Positions 26,662 to 34,452 of a stretch of DNA of 53,873 bases are shown piece by piece. Source of the DNA: Polyangia bacterium. Its GTDB lineage: Bacteria; Myxococcota_A; Polyangia; Nannocystales; Nannocystaceae. The stretch covers positions 1-53,873 of the forward strand of contig JAUIKS010000051.1 of the NCBI GenBank assembly GCA_030430565.1. Reading direction: 5' to 3'. The position numbers and the translations under genes are program-made. Numbering within the stretch: the stretch's first letter is position 1; the number at the start of each line of letters is the position of its first letter. The notes beneath the pieces are model-generated. The model worked only from the letters and a program-made list of their open reading frames with translations, was not told the DNA's origin and ran no database searches.

Positions 26662-27243
26662 ATGAAGCCCGACGACAGCGCCCCTGAATCCACGCCCACG
26701 CCCGCTGGCGTGCTCGACCCGTCCTGGGAGGACGCCCTGCGCGCCGGCCAGGAGGAGGACGGCGGAGCGGGGAGCGTCGAGGGCGAGCTCGCGGTGCTGC
26801 ACCTGCTGCGGCACGTCCGCGCGCCCGAGCACCTGCCCGAGGCCGCGCTCGAGCAGGTCTGGCGCGACGTCGACGGCGCGATCACGCCTACGCCCTGGTG
26901 GCGGCGCTCCTGGGTGCTGTGGGGCGCGCCGGTCGCGGTCGCGGCCGCGGCGCTGTTCGTCGTTCTACGTGGCCCAGGGGACATCCAGCCCGGCGGCGAG
27001 CTGCCCGGCGAGAGCGGCGGGCAGGCGCAGCCGATGGTCGCCATGTCGATCACGCTCGAGCAGCAATTCGCGGCGCTCGAGCCCGAGGCGCGCAGCACCC
27101 TCAATCACCGCGTCGACGACGGTCGCGGAGCCCTGCGCGGGCGGCTGCTCGCGCGCTCCCTCGCAGCGGCCGCGCCGACGCCCGCGCCCGCGACCGCGAC
27201 GCCCCCCGTCGCGGATCCAGCTCCCGCAGGAGGTAACCGGTGA
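26662..27243 (+). CDS. Putative membrane-anchored anti-sigma factor
   Basis: The protein is 193 residues from an ATG with GAGG upstream. It has an acidic cytoplasmic N-terminus (about 1-80, Asp/Glu/Pro-rich, with LAVLHLLRHVRAPEHLPEAALEQV), one transmembrane helix (RSWVLWGAPVAVAAAALFVVL, about 82-103) and an Ala/Pro-rich outer part. This topology and the position directly after an ECF sigma gene are the usual anti-sigma arrangement. There is no HxxxCxxC zinc motif, so a classical ZAS domain is absent and the assignment is inference. It overlaps the next gene by four bases. The 228 bases between the sigma gene and this start hold no clear gene. Confidence 0.6.
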   Translation: MKPDDSAPESTPTPAGVLDPSWEDALRAGQEEDGGAGSVEGELAVLHLLRHVRAPEHLPEAALEQVWRDVDGAITPTPWWRRSWVLWGAPVAVAAAALFVVLRGPGDIQPGGELPGESGGQAQPMVAMSITLEQQFAALEPEARSTLNHRVDDGRGALRGRLLARSLAAAAPTPAPATATPPVADPAPAGGNR

Positions 27244-27821
27244 ACACGCAAGTAGACACGCGAGGCCGCGGCCTCCCGAGCTGGCTGACGCTCGTGCTCG
27301 GAGTGCTCTTGGGCGCGACGATCATGTTCGCCGGCCTCGCCCGCGCGGGCCGGATCGCGCCGCCTTCACAGCCCGAGGTGCTCGTCAGCCTCGCCCAGAC
27401 CCTCGAGGTCGAGCATCGCCGCGTCGACCTGCTGGTCGAGCAGGGCAAGATCGCCGAGGCGATCACCGTGCTCGACGCGCTCCGCTCGATCGAGTGGCCG
27501 ACGCGCGCGGTCGCGGGCGACGAGGCCGTGATCCTGCGTCACGACGTCTACGGGCGGCTGCTGCGGCTGCAGCTCGACCACCGCGAGCTCGACGCCGCCA
27601 AGCCCGAGGCCGAGCTGCTCACGATCGTCGGAGAGGCGCTGAGCGAGGACGCCGCGGGTGTGCGGACCAACGCGTTCACGGCCCGGCTCGTCGCGCTCCG
27701 CGGTGAGCTGCTCGAGACCCAAGGTCGCGACGACGACGCGCTGACCGCCTACGAGTCGGCCCTCGAGATGAACCGCGCGCTGCTTCAGCAGGCGCTCGCC
27801 GGCGCGGGAGGTTCGCCATGA
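27240..27821 (+). CDS. Membrane-anchored TPR-like protein
   Basis: The 193-residue protein has one N-terminal membrane helix (WLTLVLGVLLGATIMFAGLA, about 15-34), then a helical periplasmic region with TPR-like pairs (RRVDLLVEQGKIAEAITVLDAL, LRGELLETQGRDDDALTAYESALEMNRAL). It starts GTG inside the stop region of the preceding gene and itself overlaps the next start by four bases (ATGA), so it is translationally coupled on both sides. It probably acts as a docking or sensing subunit for the sigma/anti-sigma pair. The function is inferred from context only. Confidence 0.65.
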   Translation: MNTQVDTRGRGLPSWLTLVLGVLLGATIMFAGLARAGRIAPPSQPEVLVSLAQTLEVEHRRVDLLVEQGKIAEAITVLDALRSIEWPTRAVAGDEAVILRHDVYGRLLRLQLDHRELDAAKPEAELLTIVGEALSEDAAGVRTNAFTARLVALRGELLETQGRDDDALTAYESALEMNRALLQQALAGAGGSP

Positions 27822-28459
27822 AGGTCGCGGGTACGATCGCGGGCGTCGTGACGCGGCCGCTGCTCTCGCTCCTGCTGCTCTCCGGCCTGATCGCGTCGTC
27901 GGGCTGCGCTGGGCGCAGCAGCATGATGGAGGAGAAGTCGGCCGCGCCCGAAGCCGGGGGCGGCGCGGCGCTCGACGCCATCACCGACTTCGAGAACCAG
28001 CTCGCCACGCGCGAGCAGGAGCTCCGCGGCTACGGCGTCTATCTGCCCAGCGCTCCCAGCGGCGGCGCGGCGCGGGCGATCGCCAGCAACCCCGACGCCG
28101 GCGGCGGGGACGTCGCCCCCGCGACCGCCGCGGAGGGGCAGCTCTCAGGCTTCGGGGACGACGTGGACGCGGCGACGCCCGCGTCGGAGCCAGAGCCGAC
28201 GCCGCCGGCCGCCGAGGCTGAGTCGCCCGCGGACGTAACGAGCGAGCGCTCGAGTCGCGACGCGCGGCGCGACAAGAAAGCGCGCGCGCGCCAGTGCAAG
28301 CAGGTCTGCGAGATCAAGGCCGCGATCTGTCAGCTCGAAACCAACATCTGTACGCTCGCCGAGCGCCACCGCGGCGAGGCGCGCTACGCCGACGCGTGCG
28401 CGCGCGCGTCGACGGACTGCGCGGTCGCATCGAGAGCCTGTGATGACTGTTCCGACTGA
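27818..28459 (+). CDS. Cys-rich lipoprotein A of the sigma operon
   Basis: The 213-residue lipoprotein has a signal ending IASSGC, then a variable Ala/Gly/Pro/Glu-rich middle containing a short helical FENQLATREQELRGYGVYLP segment. The C-terminal ~55 residues hold eight cysteines in the pattern CKQVCEIKAAICQLETNIC-TLAERHR...YADAC-x6-DC-x6-AC-DDC. The next gene encodes a paralogue with the same end. The conserved LAERHR and Cys spacing suggest a disulfide-rich helical hairpin or a metal-binding domain. No named family was recognised. It overlaps the next start by about 20 bases. Confidence 0.75.
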   Translation: MKVAGTIAGVVTRPLLSLLLLSGLIASSGCAGRSSMMEEKSAAPEAGGGAALDAITDFENQLATREQELRGYGVYLPSAPSGGAARAIASNPDAGGGDVAPATAAEGQLSGFGDDVDAATPASEPEPTPPAAEAESPADVTSERSSRDARRDKKARARQCKQVCEIKAAICQLETNICTLAERHRGEARYADACARASTDCAVASRACDDCSD

Positions 28460-29135
28460 TCTCCGTCTCTGTGTGTTGCTGCTCGCGGTCGCGCTCGTGA
28501 TCCCGGCGTGCGCTAAGAAAGCCGGGAACGCGAGCGCGCCGCCCAGCGACTCCATGCAAGAGAGCGCCGCGCCCGAGGCCGCTGACGATGGCCTGGGGTA
28601 CGACGAGGACAAGGCCGCGGGCGACGCCGAGCACCCCGCGCTCGAACAGCTCGCCGGCGGCGAGGAGGCCGGCGAGGAGGCCGACCCCGACGCGGCCCCG
28701 GGAGATCTCGAGCAGCTCGGCGAGCTCGAGCGCATGCTCGCGCAGCGCGAGGGGAACATGCGCAACCAAGGCCTGTGGCTCGCGCATCTCGACGGCCCTC
28801 GTCCGTCGGGCGACGGGCCGCAGCCGTTCCCGGGCACGAGCACAAAGACGAACACGAAGACGACGAAGGACAAGAACACCAAGAAGAAGCCCAAGACGGC
28901 CGGCGCGCAGCGGCCCTCCGAGCCGGCCAAGCGCGACGTGGTGGGCGGCGTCGCCGTCGGCGCGAACTGCAAGGTCGTCTGCGACCTCAAGGTCGCGACC
29001 TGCGACCTCGAGCAGAAGATCTGCGCGCTCGCCGAGCGACACCGGGACGAGCCGCGCTACGCCGAGGTCTGCGGGCGAGCGAAGAACGACTGCAGCGTGG
29101 CGACCGTCGCCTGTGACGCCTGCAGCGAGTGTTGA
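28440..29135 (+). CDS. Cys-rich lipoprotein B of the sigma operon (paralogue of the preceding gene)
   Basis: The 231-residue protein starts GTG 28440, with ATG 28443 equally possible. The signal ends LVIPAC, followed by an acidic linker, a helical LGELERMLAQREGNMRNQGLWL segment similar to the paralogue's, and a Lys/Thr-rich stretch. The C-terminal domain repeats the pattern CKVVCDLKVATCDLEQKIC-ALAERHR...YAEVC-x6-DC-x6-AC-x2-C-x2-C. The two copies are clearly tandem duplicates that have diverged outside the Cys-rich end. The role is probably in the envelope stress circuit of the upstream sigma factor. Confidence 0.75.
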   Translation: MMTVPTDLRLCVLLLAVALVIPACAKKAGNASAPPSDSMQESAAPEAADDGLGYDEDKAAGDAEHPALEQLAGGEEAGEEADPDAAPGDLEQLGELERMLAQREGNMRNQGLWLAHLDGPRPSGDGPQPFPGTSTKTNTKTTKDKNTKKKPKTAGAQRPSEPAKRDVVGGVAVGANCKVVCDLKVATCDLEQKICALAERHRDEPRYAEVCGRAKNDCSVATVACDACSEC

Positions 29136-29141
29136 GCAGCA

Positions 29142-29168
29142 CGCGCGCCCGTGAGCGCGCGGTGGTTT
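29142..29168 (+). terminator. Terminator of the sigma operon
   Basis: A seven-pair GC stem, CGCGCGC / GCGCGCG, with loop CCGTGA is followed by GTGGTTTT. It lies seven bases past the stop of the last lipoprotein gene. Confidence 0.5.
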
Positions 29169-29215
29169 TGCCCGAGACGAGACGCGGGCCTGACCGCTAG
29201 TATGGCGCCGGCACG

Positions 29216-31051
29216 ATGCCGAGCACCCAGACCTCCGCGGATCCGTCGGGATCGACCGCTGATCCGTCGCCCGCGTCGAGCAAGCCGTCACGCGGCGCGC
29301 GAGCGTTTGCGTGGTTCACCAGCGGGAGGCCAGACAGCCTCTGGCTCGCCTGTCTTTTTGTGCTCATCGCCGCGACCGCCAGCGCGCTGGTGATCGCCTT
29401 CGAGACCGCGCCCGGGCGCGCCTGGTTCTATCCAAAGGGGTGGGGCAAGAGCTCGTTCGACGCGGTGATGCTGGTGGGCAGCTCGATCGGGCTCGGGGTG
29501 CTGGTCGGCTACGCGCTCTTGCGGCGCTTCGCGTTCGTGCAGCGCCTGCGCCGGCGTCGCGGCCTGGTGATCGCGAGCAAGCTGCTGATCGCGCTGCTCG
29601 TGTTCGTCATGGGTCTCAACTACTTCTACGCGCGCAGGGCCTCGGCCCGGGACTGGGTGCACTTTCACGACACCTACCACTACGCGCTAGGCCCCAAGTA
29701 CTACGCCGAGTACGACTACTTCTGGCACTACAAGTGCACCATCGAGGCGGCCTCGGAGAAGGCGATCCCCGACCGCGCGAAGACCCGCAGCCTGTGGAAC
29801 TACGAGTTCGTGACCGCCGGCGAGGTCCGCGAGCCGCGGCAGTGCGAGGAGAAATTCACGCCCGCGCGCTGGGCTGAGTACAAGCGCGACATCGAACTCT
29901 ACGCGGGTCACAACCTGCGCGGCCCGATCAACGACCTCGGCTACAACGGCACGCCCCTGCACGCGCTGTTCGCCGGCTCGCTGATCAACCGCTTCGAGCT
30001 CAGCTACGAGACCCTGGCGCTCGCCGGCCTGCTCGACGTCTGGCTGATCTGCATCATGCTGTTCTTCGTCGCGCGCAGCTTCGGCTGGCGCCTGGGGCTC
30101 GCGTTCGCGCTCGTGATCTTCACCGCCGTGGTCGATCGCTACGGCGTCATCGGCGGCTCGTGGTTTCGCTGGTCGTGGTGGTTCTCGCTCGGGCTCGGGA
30201 TCGTCGCGCTCCGCGAGGAGCGCTGGTCGCTCGCGGCGTTCTGGCTCGTCGCCGCGGCCATGCTCAACGTGTTCCCGCTGCTGTTTCTGATCGGCGCGAG
30301 TCTCTCGCTGATCGGCCAATGCGTCCGCGCGCGCGCGCTGCTGCCCGCGGCCAAGCGCTTCGTCGCCGGCGCCGTGATCTCGACGCTCGCGCTGGGGGCG
30401 CTGAGCGTCTCGCACGCGCGTGGCGTCGGCAACTACCGCGACTTCTTCGAGGACATGCGGGTGCACAAGTACGGCCCGCCGATCAAGAAGGGCGGCGAGG
30501 CGCGTCAGGAGAAGTACCCGGGCTACGGCGTCGGCTTGAAGTTCATCTTCATGTACCGGGGCAAGCACCACAAAAAGACCAAGGGCTACAACCGCACGCG
30601 CCTGACCCGGGAGTACCGCGAGATCAAGCCGATCATTCAAGGGATCGGCGCGCTGCTGGCCGGCGCCGCGGCGCTCATCTGCCTGCGCCTCAACCCGGTC
30701 GAGGCCGCGATCCTGTTCGGCTTCACCGCGTTCTACGGCCTGCTCGGGACGGTGCACTACTACTTCGCGTGCGCGAGCCTGCTGGTGCTGCTGTGGTACC
30801 GCCGCGTGAAGACCCCGGCGGGGCTGCTGTTCATCTGCGGCTACTTCGCCTGCAACGTCGTCGGGCACACATACCTGCACACCCACAACACGCTGCGCGT
30901 GCTCTACAACACGCTGCTGTCGTCGCTGTGGCTCGTGTACCTGGTCGCGATGCTGGTCTACTTGGCCCGCGAGACAGGTTGGACGAAGCAGCTCGCGCAG
31001 CTGCTCGCGGCCCCGGCGGCGACGCCTGTGTCCGACGAATCAGCGCCCTGA
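29216..31051 (+). CDS. Large polytopic membrane protein, possible GT-C-type glycosyltransferase
   Basis: The 611-residue protein has about 12 predicted membrane helices. The first large loop after helix 3 contains HFHDTYHYALGPKYYAEYDY; an acidic Asp followed by His/Tyr in the first periplasmic loop recalls GT-C enzymes that use polyprenyl-phosphate sugars, but I could not match a named family. A second His-rich loop occurs late (ACNVVGHTYLHTHNTLRVLYN), preceded by a basic stretch (KHHKKTKGYNRTRLTREYREIKP). A cytoplasmic Thr/Ser/Pro-rich N-tail precedes the first helix. Membrane localisation is certain; enzymatic role is inference. Confidence 0.6.
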   Translation: MPSTQTSADPSGSTADPSPASSKPSRGARAFAWFTSGRPDSLWLACLFVLIAATASALVIAFETAPGRAWFYPKGWGKSSFDAVMLVGSSIGLGVLVGYALLRRFAFVQRLRRRRGLVIASKLLIALLVFVMGLNYFYARRASARDWVHFHDTYHYALGPKYYAEYDYFWHYKCTIEAASEKAIPDRAKTRSLWNYEFVTAGEVREPRQCEEKFTPARWAEYKRDIELYAGHNLRGPINDLGYNGTPLHALFAGSLINRFELSYETLALAGLLDVWLICIMLFFVARSFGWRLGLAFALVIFTAVVDRYGVIGGSWFRWSWWFSLGLGIVALREERWSLAAFWLVAAAMLNVFPLLFLIGASLSLIGQCVRARALLPAAKRFVAGAVISTLALGALSVSHARGVGNYRDFFEDMRVHKYGPPIKKGGEARQEKYPGYGVGLKFIFMYRGKHHKKTKGYNRTRLTREYREIKPIIQGIGALLAGAAALICLRLNPVEAAILFGFTAFYGLLGTVHYYFACASLLVLLWYRRVKTPAGLLFICGYFACNVVGHTYLHTHNTLRVLYNTLLSSLWLVYLVAMLVYLARETGWTKQLAQLLAAPAATPVSDESAP

Positions 31052-31097
31052 GCTCCGCCACGCGGACATCGGGTCGCGCTGCTCGGCGCGCGCGGTC

Positions 31098-32750
31098 CTA
31101 CAGACGACGCAGGCCGCCCGTCTTCGGCGGCGGCTGCGGCGTGATCATCGGCTTGGGCTCGACGCCCGGGCGCGCCGGGATCATGCTCATCGCGCGCTCG
31201 GCCAGGGCCGTGATCGTCAGCGAGGGGTTGACCCCCGGGTTGGCGGAGATCGAGGAGCCGTCGATGATGTACAGGCCGTCGTAGCCGAACACGCGGTGTC
31301 GGTGGTCGATCACGCCGGTCTCGGGCGAGTCACCCATGCAGCAGCCGCCGAGGATGTGCGCGGTCGTGGGGATGTTGAGCAGCGTCTCGGTCGCGAGCGA
31401 GTAGGGCATGCCCTCGACCTTCTCGCTGACCCGGCCGGCGAGATCGGTCGCCTCGGGGATCGAGGCCTGGGGCGCCTCGCCCTCCTCGACGCCGGTGCCC
31501 ATGAGCTTGAGCGCCTTGCCGAGGCGGAAGCGCAGCGTGCCCTCGGTGCTGCGCATGTACAGCAGGATGATCCCGTACTTGTTGATGTCGGGCGAGAGCA
31601 GGGTGCGGACGGTCTTGATCGGGTGGCGCAGCATCGTGCCGACCATCCGCGCGAACCGGACGGCGGCGTTCTCCCCGGCGACGTGGGGCGCCATGAGCGT
31701 GCGGAAGAAGTTCGAACCCTCGGGGTAGCGGACCGGCTCCAGGTGCGAGTGCTCGTCGGTCTGGATGATCGAGCCGATCGCGATGCCGCGCGCGTAGTTG
31801 ACATCGCGCTTGGTCCCGAGCACGCCGATCAGCGACTCCGAGTTCGTGCGCACCCGGCTGCCGAGCCGATCGGAGAGCTTGGGTAAACCCTGGGGGTCGG
31901 CCTTGAGGCGCAGCAGGAGGTCGACGGTCCCGAGCACGCCGGCCGAGAAGATCACGTTGCGGGTCGTGTAGACCCTTCGCTGGCGGAACCACAGGCGGTC
32001 GCCGTGCAGCGCCTCGACCTCGTAGCCCCCGCCGGGCAGCGGGCGCACGGCGGTGACCTCGGTGTCGGCCGCGAGCTTCATCCCCAGCTTGCGCGCGAAG
32101 TACAGGTAGTTCTTGTCGAGGCTGTTCTTCGCGTTGTGCTTGCAGCCGAGCATGCAGCCGCCGCACAGGACGCAGCCGGTGCGCTCGGGGCCCTCCCCGC
32201 CGAAGTAGGGGTCCGGCGCGGTCTCGCCCTGCTCGCCGAAGTAGACCGAGACGTGCGGCTTCTCGAACGGCTTGCCGATGTCCCGCGCGACATCTTTGAT
32301 GATCCGATCGACGGGCGTGAAGGTCGGGTTCGGCGTCGCGCCGAGCATGCCCCGCGCGAGCTGGTAGTAGGGCGTCAGCTCCATGCGCCAGTCGGCGAGG
32401 TGCGACCACGTCGGCGACTGAAAGAAGCCGTCTTTGGGGATCGGCAGGGTGTTCGCGTAGACGATCGAGCCGCCGCCGACCGCCGCGCCCGCGAGCACCG
32501 TCACGTGCCGGAAGAAGCGCATCTGGAACGGCCCGCGAAAGCCCAGAAACGGCATCCACAGCCAGCGCTTGAGGTTCCAGTTGCTCTCGGGGAAGTCGTC
32601 GGGCTTGAGCTCCCGCCCCTTCTCGAGCATCAGGACGCGGTAGCCCTTCTCGGTCAGTCTGAGGCCCGATACGCTGCCGCCGAAGCCCGAGCCGATAATG
32701 ATGTAATCGTGGTCAAAATTATCAGCAGACCGCGGCTTCGGCACCTTCAA
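31098..32750 (-). CDS. GMC-family FAD oxidoreductase (cholesterol-oxidase-like)
   Basis: The 550-residue protein has the FAD-binding YIIIGSGFGGSVSGLRLTEKG near the N-terminus, the GMC signature LAGAAVGGGSIVYAN, and the C-terminal NIPTTAHILGGCCMGDS...YIIDGSSISANPGVNPSLTITALAERAM. A Cys-rich motif CVLCGGCMLGCKHNAKNS in the middle could hold a metal or Fe-S centre; it occurs in one branch of bacterial GMC enzymes. It oxidises an alcohol, possibly a sterol, with FAD. The start codon is TTG at 32750 (GTG 32744 is alternative). It is divergent from the DksA-like gene. Confidence 0.9.
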   Translation of the reverse strand: MKVPKPRSADNFDHDYIIIGSGFGGSVSGLRLTEKGYRVLMLEKGRELKPDDFPESNWNLKRWLWMPFLGFRGPFQMRFFRHVTVLAGAAVGGGSIVYANTLPIPKDGFFQSPTWSHLADWRMELTPYYQLARGMLGATPNPTFTPVDRIIKDVARDIGKPFEKPHVSVYFGEQGETAPDPYFGGEGPERTGCVLCGGCMLGCKHNAKNSLDKNYLYFARKLGMKLAADTEVTAVRPLPGGGYEVEALHGDRLWFRQRRVYTTRNVIFSAGVLGTVDLLLRLKADPQGLPKLSDRLGSRVRTNSESLIGVLGTKRDVNYARGIAIGSIIQTDEHSHLEPVRYPEGSNFFRTLMAPHVAGENAAVRFARMVGTMLRHPIKTVRTLLSPDINKYGIILLYMRSTEGTLRFRLGKALKLMGTGVEEGEAPQASIPEATDLAGRVSEKVEGMPYSLATETLLNIPTTAHILGGCCMGDSPETGVIDHRHRVFGYDGLYIIDGSSISANPGVNPSLTITALAERAMSMIPARPGVEPKPMITPQPPPKTGGLRRL

Positions 32751-32853
32751 GATCTAGCATGGATCGACGGAGGTGCGCCAACAGGCCGGGCTTGGGGCGT
32801 TTCTTGCCAATAAAACCAGCTGTCCCGTATGCATGGTGGGAGACAGCGCCGCG

Positions 32854-33252
32854 ATGGAACATCTCAGCGACAGCCAGATCGCCACGCTCCGCGAGCTCTT
32901 GACCGGTGAGCGCGAGGCCCTGCTCAAGCGCGGCGCCCAGCTCGTCGCCGAGGAGACCCGCGTCCAGCTCGACACCGGTGACCTGCAGGATGTCGCGGCC
33001 TCGGAGGCGGCGCGCGCCCTCGAGCTCCGGCTCGCCCGTCACGAGCTCGCGCGCCTCCGCGAGATCGAGGAGGCGCTCGCGCGTATCGAGGACGGCAGCT
33101 ACGGGATCTGCGAGGACACCGACGAGGAGATCCCCTTCGCGCGTCTTCGGCATCAGCCGACCGCGCGCTTCACCGTCGCCGCGCTCGAGCTGCGGGAGCG
33201 CGAGGCGGGCGGACGCGCGCGGCTCGTGGCGCCCGAGGACGACCCCTACTAG
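32854..33252 (+). CDS. DksA/TraR-family protein lacking most zinc-finger cysteines
   Basis: The protein is 132 residues from the ATG at 32854 (an upstream ATG at 32833 is in frame). The coiled-coil half (LRELLTGEREALLKRGAQL, ALARIEDGSYGICEDTDEEIPFARLRHQPTARF) is recognisably DksA-like, including the 'GSYGICEDTDEEI..ARL...PTAR' globular part. In DksA the zinc is held by CxxC-x17-CxxC. Here the first pair is C-x2-T and the second pair is missing altogether, so no zinc site remains. Such variants bind RNA polymerase's secondary channel in some bacteria and work when zinc is low. It is divergent from the GMC oxidoreductase. Confidence 0.85.
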   Translation: MEHLSDSQIATLRELLTGEREALLKRGAQLVAEETRVQLDTGDLQDVAASEAARALELRLARHELARLREIEEALARIEDGSYGICEDTDEEIPFARLRHQPTARFTVAALELREREAGGRARLVAPEDDPY

Positions 33253-33346
33253 GAAGCAGAACGCGAGTCGTTCGCGGCGGCGGAGTCTGCGAGAATACGG
33301 CGCGACGCGAGCGCGCCGACGACCATACGCACGAGGCTGGGAGCCG

Positions 33347-34432
33347 ATGAACACAGGACGACGCACCACCGCAAACGCTGCTTCGAATCGACGTCGCGGT
33401 CGCCGGACGCTCGGTCTCGCGCTCGGTCTCGCGCTCGGCAGTGCGCTCGGCGTCGGCGCGCTCGGAGCCTGCGGACCCGAGGCGAAGGCGCCCGAGGCGA
33501 AGGCGCCCGAGGCGAAGGCGCCCGAGGTGAAGGCGCCCGAGGCGAAGGCGCCCGAGGCGAAGGCGCCCGCTGACCCGTCGGCGCCTCCGGTCAAGACCCG
33601 CGTCAAGGGAGCGCCGCGGATCGTCGCGTTCGGTGATGTCCACGGCGACCTGCAGGCGACCCTCGCCGCGCTCCGGCTGGCCGGCGCGATCGCGGCGGAC
33701 GGCGAGACCTGGATCGGCGGGTCGCTGGTGCTGGTCCAGACCGGCGACCAGCTCGATCGCGGCGATGACGAGCGCGCCATCCTCGAGCTCTTTGATCGCC
33801 TGGCCGATGAGGCAGCCGCTGCGGGCGGCGCCTTCTACATCCTCAACGGGAACCACGAGCTGATGAACGCGGCCGGCGATCTGCGCTACGTGACCCCGGG
33901 GGGCTTCGCCGACTTCGCCCGCGTCCCGGACCTGCCGCTCAATGACCCCAAGTTCGCCAGCGTCCCCGAGGTCGTCAGGCCGCGCTTCGCCGCGTTCGCG
34001 CCCGGCGGACCCTACGCGCGGATGCTCGCCAAGCGGCCCACCGTGCTCGTGGTCGGCGACACCGTGTTCGCCCACGGCGGCGTGCTGCCCGAGCACGTCA
34101 GCTACGGCCTCGAGAAGATCAATCAAGAGATCCAGCGCTGGCTGCTCGGGCAGACGGACACGCCGCCCGCGATCGCCTCCGGCGAGACCAGCCCGGTGTG
34201 GACGCGCGACTACTCCATGGAGCCGGACGCGTCGGACTGCGCCACCCTCGATCGCGCGCTCGCGGCGATCCCCGCCAAGCGCATGGTCGTCGGTCACACC
34301 GTGCAGATCGAGGGCGTCAAGTCCGCCTGCGGCGGCAAGGTCTGGCTCGTCGACGTGGGCATGGCCAAGCACTACGGCGGCTCCCCCTCGGTGATCGAGA
34401 TCGTCGGCGACACGGTCAACGTGCTCCGCTGA
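33347..34432 (+). CDS. Calcineurin-like (SLP-type) metallophosphatase lipoprotein
   Basis: The protein is 361 residues from ATG 33347, with GGGAG four bases upstream. A signal ends ALGAC, followed by a run of seven KAPEA-type units (a stiff tether), then the phosphatase: IVAFGDVHGDLQAT, VQTGDQLDRGDDERAIL, FYILNGNHELMN, VFAHGGVLPEH, MVVGHTVQ. This is the complete metallophosphoesterase set in the order of Shewanella-like PPP phosphatases. It is probably an outer-envelope protein phosphatase or nucleotidase. No stop or lesion is present. It is convergent with ttcA. Confidence 0.9.
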   Translation: MNTGRRTTANAASNRRRGRRTLGLALGLALGSALGVGALGACGPEAKAPEAKAPEAKAPEVKAPEAKAPEAKAPADPSAPPVKTRVKGAPRIVAFGDVHGDLQATLAALRLAGAIAADGETWIGGSLVLVQTGDQLDRGDDERAILELFDRLADEAAAAGGAFYILNGNHELMNAAGDLRYVTPGGFADFARVPDLPLNDPKFASVPEVVRPRFAAFAPGGPYARMLAKRPTVLVVGDTVFAHGGVLPEHVSYGLEKINQEIQRWLLGQTDTPPAIASGETSPVWTRDYSMEPDASDCATLDRALAAIPAKRMVVGHTVQIEGVKSACGGKVWLVDVGMAKHYGGSPSVIEIVGDTVNVLR

Positions 34433-34452
34433 CGAGCGTCGGTGGCTGTCTC

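Noticed and set aside
26430..26687. Plus-strand frame starting GTG in the stop of the sigma gene
   Set aside because: It runs into the anti-sigma gene in another frame, has no motif, and no consistent codon bias. It looks like chance in a GC-rich genome.
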